From: Bugula neritina
Taxonomy: Eukaryota; Bryozoa; Gymnolaemata; Cheilostomatida; Bugulidae
Direction of reading: 5' to 3'
Length of the DNA: 64,000 nucleotides
Assembly: GCA_964035545.1 (NCBI GenBank)
Contig: OZ037769.1
Coordinates: 10,423,133-10,487,132 of the forward strand
A program made the position numbers and the translations under genes. The notes beneath the pieces were generated by a model. That model was not told the origin of the DNA. It was given only the letters and a program-made list of their open reading frames with translations, and ran no database searches. The first letter of the stretch is position 1; each line of letters begins with the position of its first letter. Positions 1 through 14,330 of the stretch are shown one piece after another.

Positions 1-732
1 TCAAAATAATTCAACAAAACACAATTTATCAGCTAATTTATATTACTGGCTAGACTAAATAGTATACATGCTTATCAGATCGGTATTGCATAGTTAATAC
101 AACATCGGTCTGTGTAGCTAAATTAATATAGCAGGGTTGTAACAGCAAAATACTTCCAAATAGCTCCAACCTGTTCAAGTATTAGTGCTGTGGACTTTGT
201 ACTATATTTTGTTTATTATAAACATAGTGCAAAGGCTGTGTTATAACTTTTTATGATTTGTTTGTAACAAAGGAAAAGTAAATAAACTTAGTAATCAAAG
301 TTGCTATTCAAAGAAATATACTGGAAGCAATCAAAGTAGACATCCAAACAATGACATTTGCCACTATAACTTACAGCAAAACTACTATTTGTTTATCTTA
401 CTGCCATTCTAGTCACTTCAGCTGACACATTAATATTGACACCAAGTAGCCTCAGTTTCAACATATTCAATTTTAAAGTTTTATTGGGCAGCAGTTCATT
501 TCAACATAAGGTGATGGAAATTCCTTTATTTCATTGAATGTAATCACAATGCTTTACAAAACACCTTATTATTATTAGCAATATAATAATTAACAAAAAT
601 ATATGTATTTATGTTTATTTTAGTAATCAATTTTGCTAGCCTATCTGTGGTATTACCAGATATTTGTAGGCCCACTGATCACTGAATGGGAAGTTCACAA
701 CTATGTTTGCATGACAATGTTTTAAGCATTTA

Positions 733-892
733 GGTGCAGTAGTAGAGCAATTGAGAAAACCTAAATTCTTTAAATTTCTTTATAGATTTTGGTTTGGGGC
801 GCAGGTTGAAATTTTTGCAAAAATACAACTTACTTTGCTACTTTTCTAATCTAAAACGCAGGCTTTTCCCAATTTCTCCATATTACTGCACC
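733..892 (+). mobile_element. MITE, copy 1 of a two-copy family
   Basis: A 160-bp element with terminal inverted repeats (GGTGCAGTAGTAGAG at the left, reverse complement of ATATTACTGCACC at the right), flanked by TA on both sides (731-732 and 893-894). A related copy in opposite orientation lies at 32209-32360. TA flanks suggest Tc1/mariner-type mobilisation. No coding capacity. Confidence 0.65.
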
Positions 893-1764
893 TATAACCT
901 CGGTTTTTTAGTGCATGTGATCTAAGCCAATAGCAGCTTTTACTTAATTAGACTTGACTAATCAGAGTTGTAGTATTTTAAAATGTCAATCTAAATAAAC
1001 ATCATTATATTGGTCATGCAAGGTGGGGCATGTTTTTATATGTGCTAATACCCAGTGTTTGGGCAGTGCTGGTTCTATAGGTTAAAATTGTTGTTGGTCA
1101 CCTGCTGACTTCTACGGCAGCATTTAAAACTATATGCTGATTATAATCGTACAATAAATTGTTTATAAAGAATTTAAACAGTATAAATACTCTGCAGTCA
1201 CCAGATAAGGTTCAGATGACCTATTTTTGTGAAATAGTAGTATAAGTTAATTTGAACAAATTCTAGAAACTCTCCTACCATTTCATATCATGCTGTAAAC
1301 TTGCAATATATAAATTAATGTATTCAACATAAACCCTTTAATGCCACCTGAATAATTCAACAAATACAAATTTACTGTCAAACAAAAATGTTGAGTTTTA
1401 TAAACTTTGTTTCAACATAAATTTGATTTTCAATCAGTGTCAATCACTTGATGTCTATTTATACAATATATCAGCTTGACATTGACATTAGCAGTACAAT
1501 CTGTTCACTTGGGCCATGCAGCATTACATATCAATATTAAAGTATTATGCAACCTTAATTTGTTTCAACTGACAGCTTTAACTTATTATATCATTAAAAG
1601 TTAATTCTATCTTATTTTATACATACCATATTTGGTATACTGACTATACATATCATAGTTGGTAACACTGACTACTGATACTTTAGAGTTTAGTACTTCA
1701 TCACAGCAAATGTTGGCTTAAAATATGGCAAAGATATTCAAAGAGATAATTTCACCATGAAACA

Positions 1765-2070
1765 TACAGAAAGCATACAGTGAATATACAGTAAACATAC
1801 AGTAGATATACAATAAACATACAGTGAATATACAGTAAGCATACAGTGAATATACAGTAAACATACAGTGAATATACAGTAAACATACAGTGAATATACA
1901 GCAAACATGCAGTGAATATACAGTAAACATACAGTAGATATACAATAAACATACAGTAGATATACAGTAAACATACAGTGAATATACAGTAAACATACAG
2001 TGAATATACAGTAAACATATAGTAAATATACAGTAAAAGACAGTAAAAACATGGAGTAAACATACAGTTA
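1765..2070. repeat. 22-bp minisatellite (ACATACAGTGAATATACAGTA)
   Basis: About 14 imperfect units alternating CATACAGT and ATATACAGT. The array is in the left-edge region taken to be an SLC6 intron. It is open in several frames only because the unit lacks stops; it is not coding. Confidence 0.9.
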
Positions 2071-2968
2071 ACTTTTACACTTATAACATTATTGCTATAT
2101 TTATTATACTCAGTTTTTATTACCAGAATTATTATTTGTCCTTGATTATTATTATTATTAAAAGCATGATTGATTCTTTGTTTGCAATTTCATCACTACA
2201 GTTTACTATTGGATAGAGATTTGAACTCTAGTACCCCTCTTAGCAGTAAAGAGAGAGAGAGAGAGCACATATTCAATACACTACAACTGTAAGAAGAGAA
2301 GGATAAAACAGTGAGCACACTACAGGAGTATATTCTACACCACTAAGTTGGTGCTGCAAGGAGCTCAAACTCCAGCAATGTCTTGCCAGGCTAAAATAAA
2401 CTGTAGCCTGTATGGTAGATTGCAGAATGCAAGGAAAGCTCAAAAGTGGCTATTAAAATGTGCATGCCTAAGGGGTTTTATAGTCTTTGATATAAATTAG
2501 TCAATCAAACTGAAAAATGCTCCATGCTTAAAAACAGACAATAAATAAATACATGTCTCATTTAAAAGTCAAGATATGCCAAATTATTGGTTGAATAACA
2601 AAACGTTCACCAGGAAGCACTTTATAATAAGAATTATATTAATTTTGACCATGAAATCTTTAATTTCTAATAGCAAAGAGTGAGACTTTATCAGTAGATA
2701 CCAGTTAGCTGTCAAACCAGATTAAACTGAATAATTAGTCGAAAACATTCTAAAATTTAGAATTAGATGTTCAAGTTGAACTTTTTTACACAAAACGATT
2801 TTATTGCATTATACAGAAATGTCTGTGGGTTGGAGTAGTTCAGGGTATAACGGAGGGATGCTCATTGATAAGGTGCACATCTATAAATATGCTAGAAAAC
2901 ATACTGCAAAGAAGGTAGATTTCAATTATACACATTGATGACAAATTAACTAGTGTTTAACAAATTAC

Positions 2969-5900
2969 CTTTCCAGAAGTTTTGACACTTTTGAAGATAG
3001 AGAAGTAGACAATGACGTAAGCCAGGAGGAGACAAAGAGTGACATCCCATGCAGGTATCCCTAGGTCACCTATCCCTGAGCTGGAGTGGACTTTGAGCAT
3101 CCCTCTTCTACAGGTGTACATAATATGATACTGCAGAGGTACACATATACTCAACTTAGATATGATACTGCAGAGGTACACATATACTCAACTTAGATAT
3201 GATACTGCAGAGGTACACATATACTCAACTTAGATATGATACTGCAGAGGTACACGTATACTCAACTTAGATATGATACTGCAGAGGTACATGTATACTC
3301 AACTTAGATATTATACTTCTACCATTTAGCTTTAGGGGTTTAGGAATTTACCTGCATATTAATACAGGAAAGAATACCAGAAATGTGATAATATATTATA
3401 TCTAAGTTAAACATTTAAAATTCTAATGAGCTAGCAGGTTAAATTATAGAAACAAGATCATGAATAATAATTAAATATTTTAGATGAGAACCCTATTGAC
3501 TTTTCTTCGGCATCTTTTTGGTTTCAAAAAGATGTTTGCCGGAGAAGTTTAGTAAATTCCGGCAGTTGAACAATACTAGTATAACTCTGTAAGAAAAGTT
3601 GTAAACAATTTTCTCACTATATAAACAATAAAATCTTCAGGTTATTTAACTGAGCTCACTTTAACAGAAAAACATAATTAAAAGTAATATGTATGAATAA
3701 GCAAGAATATATATATGTTGACAGGGTCAGCGTATTAGCAGGTGGTATTATCTAGTCCTATTGAGTACCTATATATCTCTCCAAGGTGCTTATATTGTGG
3801 CCTCAGATATTGTTATTACTATACAGTATACATGCTACTGTTGCTACTGAATTCTCATTGCGCGTGTTAATACTTAAGGTGAAGGTCTAGTAAAGAACAA
3901 ACTCACCCCAAAGGGCATGTAAATCCTTGAAATTTCGCCTTTTAAAAGTGATTGCTGAGCTATTATAACAGTGTGAAGGACAACACAAACCTTGCGCATT
4001 AACAAAGAGTATTACGTATGACCTACTCGAAATACTCTTTGGTTGGGTGCACCATAGCTGTCTTGTTTATATCTGGATTAGATATGTTGAAGCACCCTTC
4101 TTTAAATGCAGTGGTTGAGTTTGTTGAGTTGGTCTCGCCAGTCCAACAATGGCATGTGTTCCATTTGTTATTGCATGATGTCCAGGGTAAATGCGCCGTA
4201 AATGAGGAGAAGAAATAGTAAAGTGACCAGGCTATGATTGTATTGTAGTAGAAGGAGACGAGGTAGGATATGGTTACTATTGTCCATCCTATACCTACAA
4301 GCACAGTTTGAATAACCAGTCGTAACTTATTCTTGTCAAGAAGTGTAAATGTGTCAACATTTCCTAAAGCTTGATAATACTTGAGAAGAAAAATGATCTA
4401 AAAAGGCTAGCAAACTAACAATGTAGACATGTTTAAAGCTCACTGATAAATACGCCTTAGTTCCATGCAGAGCACAGCATATTAAGCTAGCCTAGTATAA
4501 ACTCTGCCTGCTCTCACATCCCTTCTCACCATATTATACATACCAGCATTGTAAAATACTGCATACGTTTACACTCACTATCTATCTCATACCATTCAGT
4601 ACTGTAAAGCCAACTAAAAGTCTCATGCCTGAGAACTTTACATTTGGCCTTAGGATCCTGAGGCTGTGTATAACATAACAGTTGATGACCAGAAAGCTAA
4701 TGCTTAGATTGCAGCAGCAAAGTAGAAGTTCCAATTTGTAGAGCTGAATCGAAATAAAATGTGCTACTGGTGGCTTACTATGAGTGAGAAAATGAAATTT
4801 GAATATCTAATCAAAATATTCACCATATTAACTAGGATTCATTTTACAGTATAAACATCAACATCTTCTGGTTCTAAAGTTGATATATTTATTACACATT
4901 TTTAAACTAATTAGAAAATAATTTTCAATGCTTTTATTTCTCCCATACCAACTGCCACAGCTCATTCACCATATTATTATAAAATGTAAAAACAGTAAAA
5001 TAGTTTAAATAAATTGGCTAGTGATCACTGGGAAGGGAATAACATAATTTACAGTTGATGCTGAGTTATGAATCACCAGCTGCAGGAAAAGAAACTTTGG
5101 CATTTGATTTCTAAAAGAATGTTATTCAGTATAAATTAATGCAAATTTCTTCATTCTACCACATTGTAAATTAAAACTACTCCATGTAATATAAAAAATA
5201 GAGTATTAGCACAACGTTTGCTCATTGAAAAATGTCTAATAAATATAAAACCCAGTCATAAGTCAAAAATCTTGGGTTATAAACTTCATAATAAGTGCAT
5301 TTACAGATTGCATGGCAAATTTAACCAATTTTCTTATTAAAGTCATCAAGGAGTTACCAGTCTAAACCCACTGTTTGGATTATACTCTTTAACATTTGAG
5401 CACATATTCAACGCATGGAAAAAGCCCTTTTTTATGTTAGAATATAATAATATAATATATAAACATGTTGATTATGGTATTGAATAAATCAGTTAGCAGA
5501 AGCAGAAAAGGTTTAGTTAAATCCACCATATCAAACAACCTACAATAAATTGTTGATAACAAAGAAGTTGGAACATGCTACCAAACAGCATGCTCTATCA
5601 AACTAAATCATCATAAGTAAATTTTTCTAGGGGAATTTCAACACAGTTTTAAACAAATTAACAATCTTTTATAAACGTGGTTAGAATGGATAACTTTGTC
5701 TATGAATAGAAAGTTTATTAAAAGTGTAAATTCAGGCCAGCTAGAAGTACTCGTCAACATTTTATCATAAGTTTGTGAATATTTATTTCTAGTTGCTAAA
5801 GACAATGATGCTCCATATATGTGTTAATAAAATGGAAGAAGTGTTAGCTGAATTATACCAAGTAAATATTGCCGGATCCTCAACGTACCGGTAAATCATG

Positions 5901-8176
5901 TGCCAGGTTTCTTATCTGTTGGGATTTCATAAATTATCTCCTTAAGAAGATTTTATTGATAACGGCAGCTTCATATCTTCAAGCTGAATTTGTTAAATTA
6001 AAAACTGTAGAGGTGTCAATAATTTCAAGGCCACAACGACTTCTATTACTAGTTGAATCTTTACTTATCAAATTATAGATTTAGGAGTCAAAATAAAATA
6101 TGCATTTAAGTAAAAAATTGTTGTATTGTTGAAGATTTTGTTCATTTACTGAAATTGTCTACCACCAATTTGCACATTGTTTGTCTTGCTTCACTAGCAA
6201 AGTATTATGTATCATGCTGTGATTATCCTGATAGAAACCATGCCAATCTTAAACTTGGAATTGTTTGACGTTTCAAGTTTTTTTTCAGTCACAACAATTT
6301 CAAGTCATTACTTTGTGTTGCTCATACAAGTAGACAAGTCTCAAAATTGTAAAGAGTAGATCTTGTCAAGTGTTCCTTCTTTACTGACTAGTGTCCCTAA
6401 TATTCTAAACTGGTGAGTAAGACTACATCCTGCAGTATCTGTCACTAACGTGTCACTAACGTGTCACTAACGTGTCACTAACGTGTCACTAACTTGTCAC
6501 CAACTTGTCACTAGCCTGTCACTAACTTGTCACTAGCCCATCACTAGCCTGTCACTAACTTGTCACTAACTCGTCACTAGCCTGTCACTAACTTTTCACT
6601 AGCTTGCCAATAACATGTCACTAACTTGTCAATAGCCTGTCACTAGTCTGTCACTAACTTGTCACTAGCCTGTCACTAACTCGTCACTAGCCTGTCACTA
6701 ACTTGTCACTAGCCTGTCACTAACTCGTCACTAGCCTGTCACTAACTTGTCACTAACTTGTCACTAGCCTGTCACTAATCTGTCACTAACCTGTCACTAG
6801 CCTGTCACTAGTCTGTCACTAGCCTGTCACTAACTCGTCACTATCCTGTCACTAACTTGTCACTAACTTGCCAATAACTTGTCAATAACTTGTCACTAAC
6901 CTGTCACTAGGCTGTCACTAACTTGTCACTAACTTGTCAGCTGCATGTCACTATCTTGTCACTAACTAGTCATTAACTTAATATTAACTTTCAAAACCTA
7001 CTTTAGAATGAGAGGCAGCCAGCATTACTTTCAATACATTTCATTATTGCAGGGGGAGGGGCCTGTATCCAAAGGCTATATGTGTGTAGATGAAGTGTTG
7101 GACTGGTGCCAAAGTGTAGTATCATTAAAATTGAATAACTTGACAGAATAAAAGCCCCACATATTCAGGGTGTACCCATGATCTTCAGGTCTAAATGAAT
7201 AAACTAAAGGACAGCGTAGAAACCCACTCGCATAGTGTGGGTTTATAATGTTAGGAATTGCAGCTAGTTTGAAATGGGACTGCTTTATTTTATAGTTAAA
7301 CAAATTCTGCATCAAGGTCAGTGAGACATGATTACCTTTAAATATGGGAACTATCTTCCATAGACTGATGGCTCCTTGCTGGTGATATTGCCCCAACAGT
7401 AGCTCCATATATAGCAACGGTACAGCTCCCAACACCTGCATCAGTGCATAGGGTATAAGGAACGCTCCTAAGTTGCAAAACCAAAATGAAGTAAGCACAG
7501 GTAAGAAGAACTAGTTGATATAATCATTTGGAATAAAATTCACTGTAAGTCAAAACAAGTAAAACGATCAAGTTAAATCATGCAAAAAGTATATAATCTT
7601 GATTAACAACAAATGCAAATGAGATTAACAGCAGAATTCAGTAGTTTTCGGTGCCAGGCTAGTTAAATTTTAAATAGCAGTTAGAACTGTGGTTTTCCAT
7701 TTCTCAGCTATATATATTTGTACAATTTGCGCTACTGACAAATTACTCATGTTGTAAAATAAAGTTCAGTTAAATATTCTAAACTACAACTAAACTAAAT
7801 AAAGCTAAACTTAGAGTGTGTTGGTTACACTGGCTATGATTGTTTGCAGTGCATCCTGTGATTTGTAAGATAACTTTTTAGAGAAAATGGTAAACAAAGA
7901 GATAAGCTTTCATCGCTTTGAATCGAGCATGTTAAACCTGTTCTTTCTCACCTCCTCCATTCTTGTAACACAAGTAAGGAAACCTCCAGACATTAGCCAG
8001 GTCTACAGCAAAGCCAATTATACTGAGCAGAAAGTCGGCTTTACGGCCCCATTTCTCACGTTCAGGTTTCTTTTCCACACTAAAGTCAGCTTGTTTTGCA
8101 GGATCACAGGCTTCTTTTTCGATAAAGTTTTGATAGACACTGTGACTATTTAGTTCTTCTTGGCGTTTCATGGTCT
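2969..8176 (-). CDS. SLC6 monoamine transporter (dopamine/noradrenaline-like), 5' half
   Basis: Na+/Cl--coupled neurotransmitter symporter of the plasma membrane that clears a monoamine from the synapse. Exons in transcript order are 8176-7952, 7467-7336, 4294-4027 and 3107-2969. All have GT-AG borders and matching phases. From the Met at 8171 they give 253 residues of an expected ~600. TM1 carries [20 protein letters not shown], and its Asp57 is the amine-binding aspartate that separates monoamine from GABA/glycine carriers. TM2 ([10 protein letters not shown]), PIFKGIGW, a TM3 segment with [20 protein letters not shown] and EYFERG follow. The large extracellular loop 2 has several N-x-S/T sites. 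TM4 ends in VKTSGK at a phase-0 donor. TM1 and the EYFERG region look closer to DAT/NET than to SERT, but SERT cannot be excluded. TM5-TM12 must lie left of the window, so the last intron exceeds 2.9 kb. The start codon is provisional (see 10722-10843). Confidence 0.9.
3127..3311. repeat. 37-bp minisatellite, 5 copies
   Basis: Units begin GATACTGCAGAGGTACAC at 3127, 3164, 3201, 3238 and 3275, almost identical. The array starts 18 nt upstream (transcript sense) of the 3' splice site of the SLC6 exon 3107-2969. Confidence 0.95.
6440..6976. repeat. 10-bp minisatellite (TGTCACTAAC)
   Basis: About 53 units of TGTCACTAAC and TGTCACTAGC variants in the SLC6 intron between the exons at 7336 and 4294. 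Confidence 0.95.
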
Positions 8177-9365
8177 CTACAGAAATGATGAGAACTGCAG
8201 GGAAGTTACCATAAAACTGCCATCTTATGACAGCAGCTACTGATTCTATGGGCTTTCACTTACTCCACAACTCATTTTATTGAACACCTAGCCAAAATAA
8301 TTTCTAAAATAAATCATGGAAAACATAACAATCAAAATGCAATAGGTCAATAATACGCAGTAGTGTGCTTTGGCAGACTTCAGCAAAACCCTGTCAAAAC
8401 TTGGCAGTTGGTTTACTCAGTAGAACTGGATATATAAACATACAAACATTCAACTGTCTCTAACATGGAATACATTAATCAGTTTCTTACCTACCAAAGC
8501 AAACTTTTCATGTAAAAGTGTTTATTTGATTTGTCTATGAGTTAGCATTAGAATATACACAAAAGGTAGTGGCAATCAAATGCACTTCCATCAAATCAAT
8601 GTAAAACCTTAAGTGCCTTTATCGATCAAGGTAAATATACTGTATATAATATGATTTCTTTAAATTAGTAATGGCAAGATGTTATCACCTGCAATTTATG
8701 AAGATAAGAAAATAATTAGGTTGCAAATTAATACAAGCTAATGAGACTTAGAAGGAAAATCAATTTCAATAATTTGATTGAACTGTTGAATAACAATAAT
8801 TATTTACATTACAAACAACCATGATTTGACTTTTCAATGAGTATTATGATACACTAGATTTACATCTGCTAGATACTGCATTATCATTACTGCATGTAGC
8901 ACAAGCCTCCAGGCTGGCAATTAGAATCACTAAATAGAAAAAATGGCAGTTGTCATCTCATTAGCAACATAATTTTAACAATATGGAAGTAAAATAATCA
9001 CATTCACTCAGGAAAAGTTATACAATTTTGAAATCAAATAATTAGTTTACTGACACAACTTTGTGCAAACAATTATTTACCCTGGGCTCTTCACAAATAG
9101 CTTAAAATAGTTTTAATATAAATTGTTATATCTTTATAGTATATATTCTAAGATTTATTTATTTGCAATTTGCAAGTCAGCCCAGAAGTAAATCCCTGAC
9201 TGCAGCTATAGTAAGGGAAACCACAACTCTTTAAAGGCGACAGAATGCATTGGAGTAGAAATCTGGAGCTTTAAAAATATACCCAGTTTTTCAAGTTAAA
9301 AACTGAATTATTAAATTATTATAACATATATAACTTGGTGAGAAGAGAATGGCTTACAGTAGCCT

Positions 9366-10716
9366 ACATACTGTATGGTATAGTATATGTAAGGTAACAT
9401 ACTGTATGGTATAGTATATGTAAGGTAACATACTGTATAGTATAGTATGTGTAAGGTAACGTACTGTATAGGGTAGTATATATGTAAGGTAACATACTGT
9501 ATGGTATAGCATATGTAAGGTAACATACTGTATAGGGTAGTATATATGTAAGGTAACGTACTGTATAGTATAGTATATGTAAGGTAACATACTGTATAGT
9601 ATAGTATATGTAAGGTAACATACTGTATAGTATAGTATATGTAAGGTAACACACTGTATAGTATAGTATATGTAAGGTAACACACTGTATAGTATAGTAT
9701 AGTATGTGTAAGGTAACGTACTGTATAGGGTAGTATATATGTAAGGTAACACACTGTATAGTATAGTATATGTAAGGTAACACACTGTATAGTATAGTAT
9801 AGTATGTGTAAGGTAACGTACTGTATAGGGTAGTATATATGTAAGGTAATATACTGTATGGTATAGCATATGTAAGGTAACATACTGTATAGGGTAGTAT
9901 ATATGTAAGGTAACGTACTGTATAGTATATGTAAGGTAACGTACTGTATAGTATAGTATATGTAAGGTAACGTACTGTATAGTTAGTATATATGTAAGGT
10001 AACATACTGTATAGTATAGTATATGTAAGGTAACATACTGTATAGTATAGTATATGTAAGGTAACATACTGTATAGTATAGTATATGTAAGGTAACATAC
10101 TGTATAGTATAGTATATGTAAGGTAACATACTGTATAGTATAGTATGTGTAAGGTAACGTACTGTATAGGGTAGTATATATGTAAGGTAATATACTGTAT
10201 GGTATAGCATATGTAAGGTAACATACTGTATAGGGTAGTATATATGTAAGGTAATGTACTGTATAGTATAGTATATGTAAGGTAACGTACTGTATAGTAT
10301 AGTATATGTAAGGTAACACACTGTATAGTATAGTATATGTAAGGTAACACACTGTATAGTATAGTATATGTAAGGTAACATACTGTATAGTATAGTATAT
10401 GTAAGGTAACATACTGTATAGTATAGTATATGTAAGGTAACGTACTGTATAGTTAGTATATATGTAAGGTAACGTACTGTATAGTATAGTATATATGTAA
10501 GGTAACGTACTGTATAGTATAGTATATGTAAGGTAACACACTGTATAGTATAGTATATGTAAGGTAACATACTGTATAGTATAGTATATGTAAGGTAACG
10601 TACTGTATAGTTAGTATATATGTAAGGTAACGTACCGTATAGTATAGTATATATGTAAGGTAACGTACTGTATAGTATAGTATATGTAAGGTAACACACT
10701 GTATAGTATAGTATAG
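9366..10716. repeat. Large ~31-bp minisatellite
   Basis: About 43 units of CATACTGTATAGTATAGTAT plus ATGTAAGGTAA, with length variants of roughly 25-36 bp. Higher-order blocks are visible, for example repeated runs with GGGTAGTATATATG. The array ends only 4 nt from the SLC6 5' splice site at 10721-10720. Long stop-free frames cross it on the minus strand, but they are repeat artefacts. Confidence 0.95.
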
Positions 10717-10721
10717 CTCAC

Positions 10722-10843
10722 CTTTATTTGATTTCCCGCTATCTACACTCAGGTCGACAACTTCCTGATGATTTGCAGAGAAGCCATGACCTTCGGGGCC
10801 TTCTATCCCTGGACTTATGACAAATACTCCAACCTTGTTATTC
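10722..10843 (-). CDS. Probable upstream exon of the SLC6 transporter
   Basis: A 122-bp block with an acceptor-like end (AG at 10845-10844), a good donor (GTGAGC from 10721 downward), and a frame open throughout. The frame reads ...VISPGIEGPEG...GKSNK and joins in phase to ETMKRQEEL of the exon at 8176, so it would extend the cytoplasmic N-terminus by about 41 residues. It contains no in-frame Met, so a further 5' coding exon is needed if it is coding. Otherwise it is 5'UTR and translation starts at 8171. Base composition is less AT-rich than its surroundings. The adjoining intron begins with the 9366-10716 minisatellite almost at once. Confidence 0.45.
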
Positions 10844-11090
10844 CTGTGTACAGATAAACTATTATGGATATCACATGGTACCTGGAGGTATTACACTATA
10901 ACTGCTCCTACTACTATGCTGTCAATTGTTGAAATAAATTTAGGCCCCGCCTTCAATAACTATGATATTACATATTACAAAGTACAATTAGGGCACCCAA
11001 ATGTCTACAACCAATAATTGATTTTAAGAACCCAACAGCAATATAGCGACACATTTTATTTAAATCTTTGCTACATCAAGTTAGTATAGT

Positions 11091-11465
11091 GGCAGCAATA
11101 CAGTGATAGTAATACAGTAACAGCAATAGAGTGGCAGTGGTATAGTGGCAGTGGTATAGTGGCAGTGGTATAGTGGTAGTGGTATAGTGGTAGTGGTATA
11201 GTGGTAGTGGTATAGTGGTAGTGGTATAGTGGTAGTGGTATAGTGGTAGTGGTATAGTGGCAGTGGTATAATGGTAGTGATATAGTGGTAGTGGTATAGT
11301 GGCAGTGGTAAAGTGTTATAGTGGTAAAGTGATAGTGGTAAAGTGGTAGTGGTATAGTGGTAGTGGTATAGTGGTAGTGGTATAGTGGTATAGTGGTAGT
11401 GGTATAGTGGTATAGTGGTAAAGTGGTATAGTGATAGTGGTATAGTAGTAGTGATATAGCATTGC
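11091..11465. repeat. 14-bp minisatellite (AGTGGTAGTGGTAT)
   Basis: About 26 units with T/C variants, in the spacer between the SLC6 upstream exon and NOL9. Confidence 0.92.
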
Positions 11466-14330
11466 AGAGAGGTAAAAGAGTAAAGAATCTCAACAACAAA
11501 TAATTATACTGCAAGTTGCAAGCTCGGGAAATTTGAAGTATCTGGCTACAAAATTAAATGTCAACTAAGATTAAAATATTTTACACAAAACAACGAAGTT
11601 AGAAATTATTTAATTTTGTTAAAGCTAGACGATATATTCAGGTATAATCAGTGTAAAAAAACTTTAGAGGAGTAAAACACTTCAAACTGCAAAGGGGTTC
11701 TAGAAGGGTAGTTAGCAGACTTGGTTAGCAGACGTAGTTATATGGGAGTGCAAAGTGTGAGCTGGTGATAAATTGAAGTAGTTATCATAGTAGATCACAA
11801 CACATTAGCTGTTGATAAGGTAGCATAATTCTCACATAATTGCTGTTTAGAGCCTTTGATTGCTTCAAATTAACACCACTTCAGCCTACTTCAGCTACAA
11901 AATACAAAGCAGCACTGTACTACGCTGGTTTTACAACCTGATTAGGGTATAACCAGCCAACATCTAATATAGCTGATTCTTCAAGTACAGCACAGTTTAT
12001 TATGTTACATTTTTGCTGTCATATAATATTTAACAGCTTATTACAACTACATGAAAGGTTAGCAATATTTACATTTTCAGCTAATATATTTTTAATTCAA
12101 AACCTTGCACTGTTTTGATTCAAAGGTCTGCATAAATATAAGTTAAATATTGGCATTAAACTTCCATCACTTTACACTATTAAACTACATACGACTTTCA
12201 ATGCCAATTTAAACGTAATTTTTCAAACAAAAAACATAAAACAACATTTGTAAGCAAATAGAAAAAGAAGTTTTAATAAATAGAGGTTTTGCTTGTTCTA
12301 ATTTATGGACAGACATACTAATACCACACATTTCAAACCTAATGGCTCAATATCAAACAAATAGCTTTCTTGCAGGTTACTGTAGTTTACTTTGTTGTAA
12401 TAGTAAAATTTTACCTTCGTGTGAGTATGAAAGCTCCAAAAGAGTTATATTTATGTGTGCTCTTAAAGCATGAGCACCAGCATTTCTTTGTAGCCAACTA
12501 TTATTATTTTAGAGAGTTGTCTTCTTCCGCCACAAACAAGCTCTAAAATAATGTTATAAGAATGTAGCCACAACTCTCAAAATATATAAATATTTGTATC
12601 AGGCTAATAATACTTGATTGTATAAAAATAGAGTAGGCAACTACAAGGACGGCAGCAATACAATGAAGTACTAAAGCTACTTAAAATCCAAACAGTTCCT
12701 CTGACCATATTTTAATCTCAATTTATAATGCAAATAAAAAGGTAATAATGAGATAATAATAAATCATCTTGTTTTATAGAATGTTGGTGGCAGAATAACT
12801 TAGTAAGACACATAATTATGAAACTCTTGAAGCAAATTAGCTGTAGGAGTTGAAGCTTTAAAAATAGTAACGGAATAAAGTAATAATATTTTCAGCTAGA
12901 TGTGAGGATTGATGTGGAAGTAAAACAGCAAGACTGTTCAAAGTCCAACATATTTGGCAATATTTTTGGTTACAAATCTTAGCCCCTAACGTTCAATATA
13001 AATTGTAAGCAAAGTACTGTAACAGGCCAGTTTACTAATAAGTATTTGAGCAAATAGCTTAGCATTGAGCAGTAAAACAAGTAATCGGTATAAGCCATAT
13101 AATTTATCTGCAGTTTAAGTTGACAGTTTGCTGAAAGAAAATTGAACCAAACCCAACAGGACTGACTGGTTGCTTAATAATTTCCCATTTAACTATCGAA
13201 TCATAAAAACAGCTCATGCTTGAACAGTGATTTTTACGGAGTAAAATTATTGAATATTGAACAGATCCTGCACTAAGTGGCAAGTCAAGAGATCTTGAAA
13301 CATCTAAAACTTAGTAACAACATCGCTATAGTCATGACATTCGGTCCAACAAAAAAGTAGACCACTTATACAATTGGGTATGAGAAGTCAGAAATTGGTA
13401 ACAACCAAAGACACAATTATCTGAAAGTTTTAAGATATCAGGAAGCACAACTCTTAATTTAAGACCAACTTCATTACGGGCTTAAGTCAGAATTCCCCAG
13501 CTATAGACTTGGTAAGCGAAGAGCTTGAATTATAGACTTGACGTTGAGCTTCAAACTTTGAAATATATTTAAAAACTTTCTTCAAACTATTTGATTAGAT
13601 GTCCAAAGAAATAATTTCTACAGAAATTATGCTTTTATTTGGGGTGTATTAGTTGGATGGGGAGAAATGGATGACTATATAATTTAGTAGTTATAATTAA
13701 AGTAAACTACTATATTGCCTAATTATTATCATAACCAAGTAATATATAACCAATATTAAGATTTCAGCAACAGCCAACTATGTTGCTGATAGGTTTACTC
13801 TAATGCAAAATTTAGTTTGATCTTAGAGGTCAATGAAGTGATATATAGACTGTAAGTAAACCACTTTTTAGTTGTTTTAAATATTGAATTTTCATGGTGC
13901 AGTTTGCCTCTCACCACTTGAAAAAGATTATAGTATTATGATTATGGAATAGCAGTAAATAATATTACACAAAATAAATTACGTTGCGGTAGTAATGCTT
14001 GCCACATTCTTCCAGCCATCGGCAATACAAGTTGTCAACATAACTTAATAATGCTAAGCCAAAGTAATACAATAATCTAGCAAATAAATAAATTTCTCTA
14101 CTTCACATAATTGTTTATAAATTACACAATATCAGTTATAGCATATTAACTAAACAGATAGGCTAGGAATTTTAGTGGTTAGGAGGAGAAAACAACATGC
14201 TAGTAATAAGGTGTAGACTCTTGACTACTAAACCAACTTCAAATGTTATTTTCTTAGCATTTAAAGAAGTTAAAAATCACAATTACACAGGATTATAGGG
14301 TGGATAGTTTACAATAAAATTTAGTAGTTA

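Larger units (their letters stand above)
1..2968. other. Left-edge non-coding region, probably SLC6 intron
   Basis: AT-rich. It holds one MITE (733-892) and one minisatellite (1765-2070). No SLC6 exon for TM5 onward was found on the minus strand, so this is taken as intron. Confidence 0.5.

Noticed and set aside
2197-2400. Possible second SINE (GAGTTCAAATCTC on the minus strand resembles a B box)
   Set aside because: No A box at the proper distance; the GAGAGA run and surroundings give no clear element ends.
9311-10699. Very long minus-strand reading frames (up to 395 codons) rich in Tyr/Leu/Thr
   Set aside because: They only follow the stop-free ~31-bp tandem unit; overlapping frames are equally open. 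Intronic position and no conserved protein.
11071-11514. Minus-strand Thr/Tyr/Pro-rich frame of 147 codons
   Set aside because: Product of the 14-bp minisatellite.
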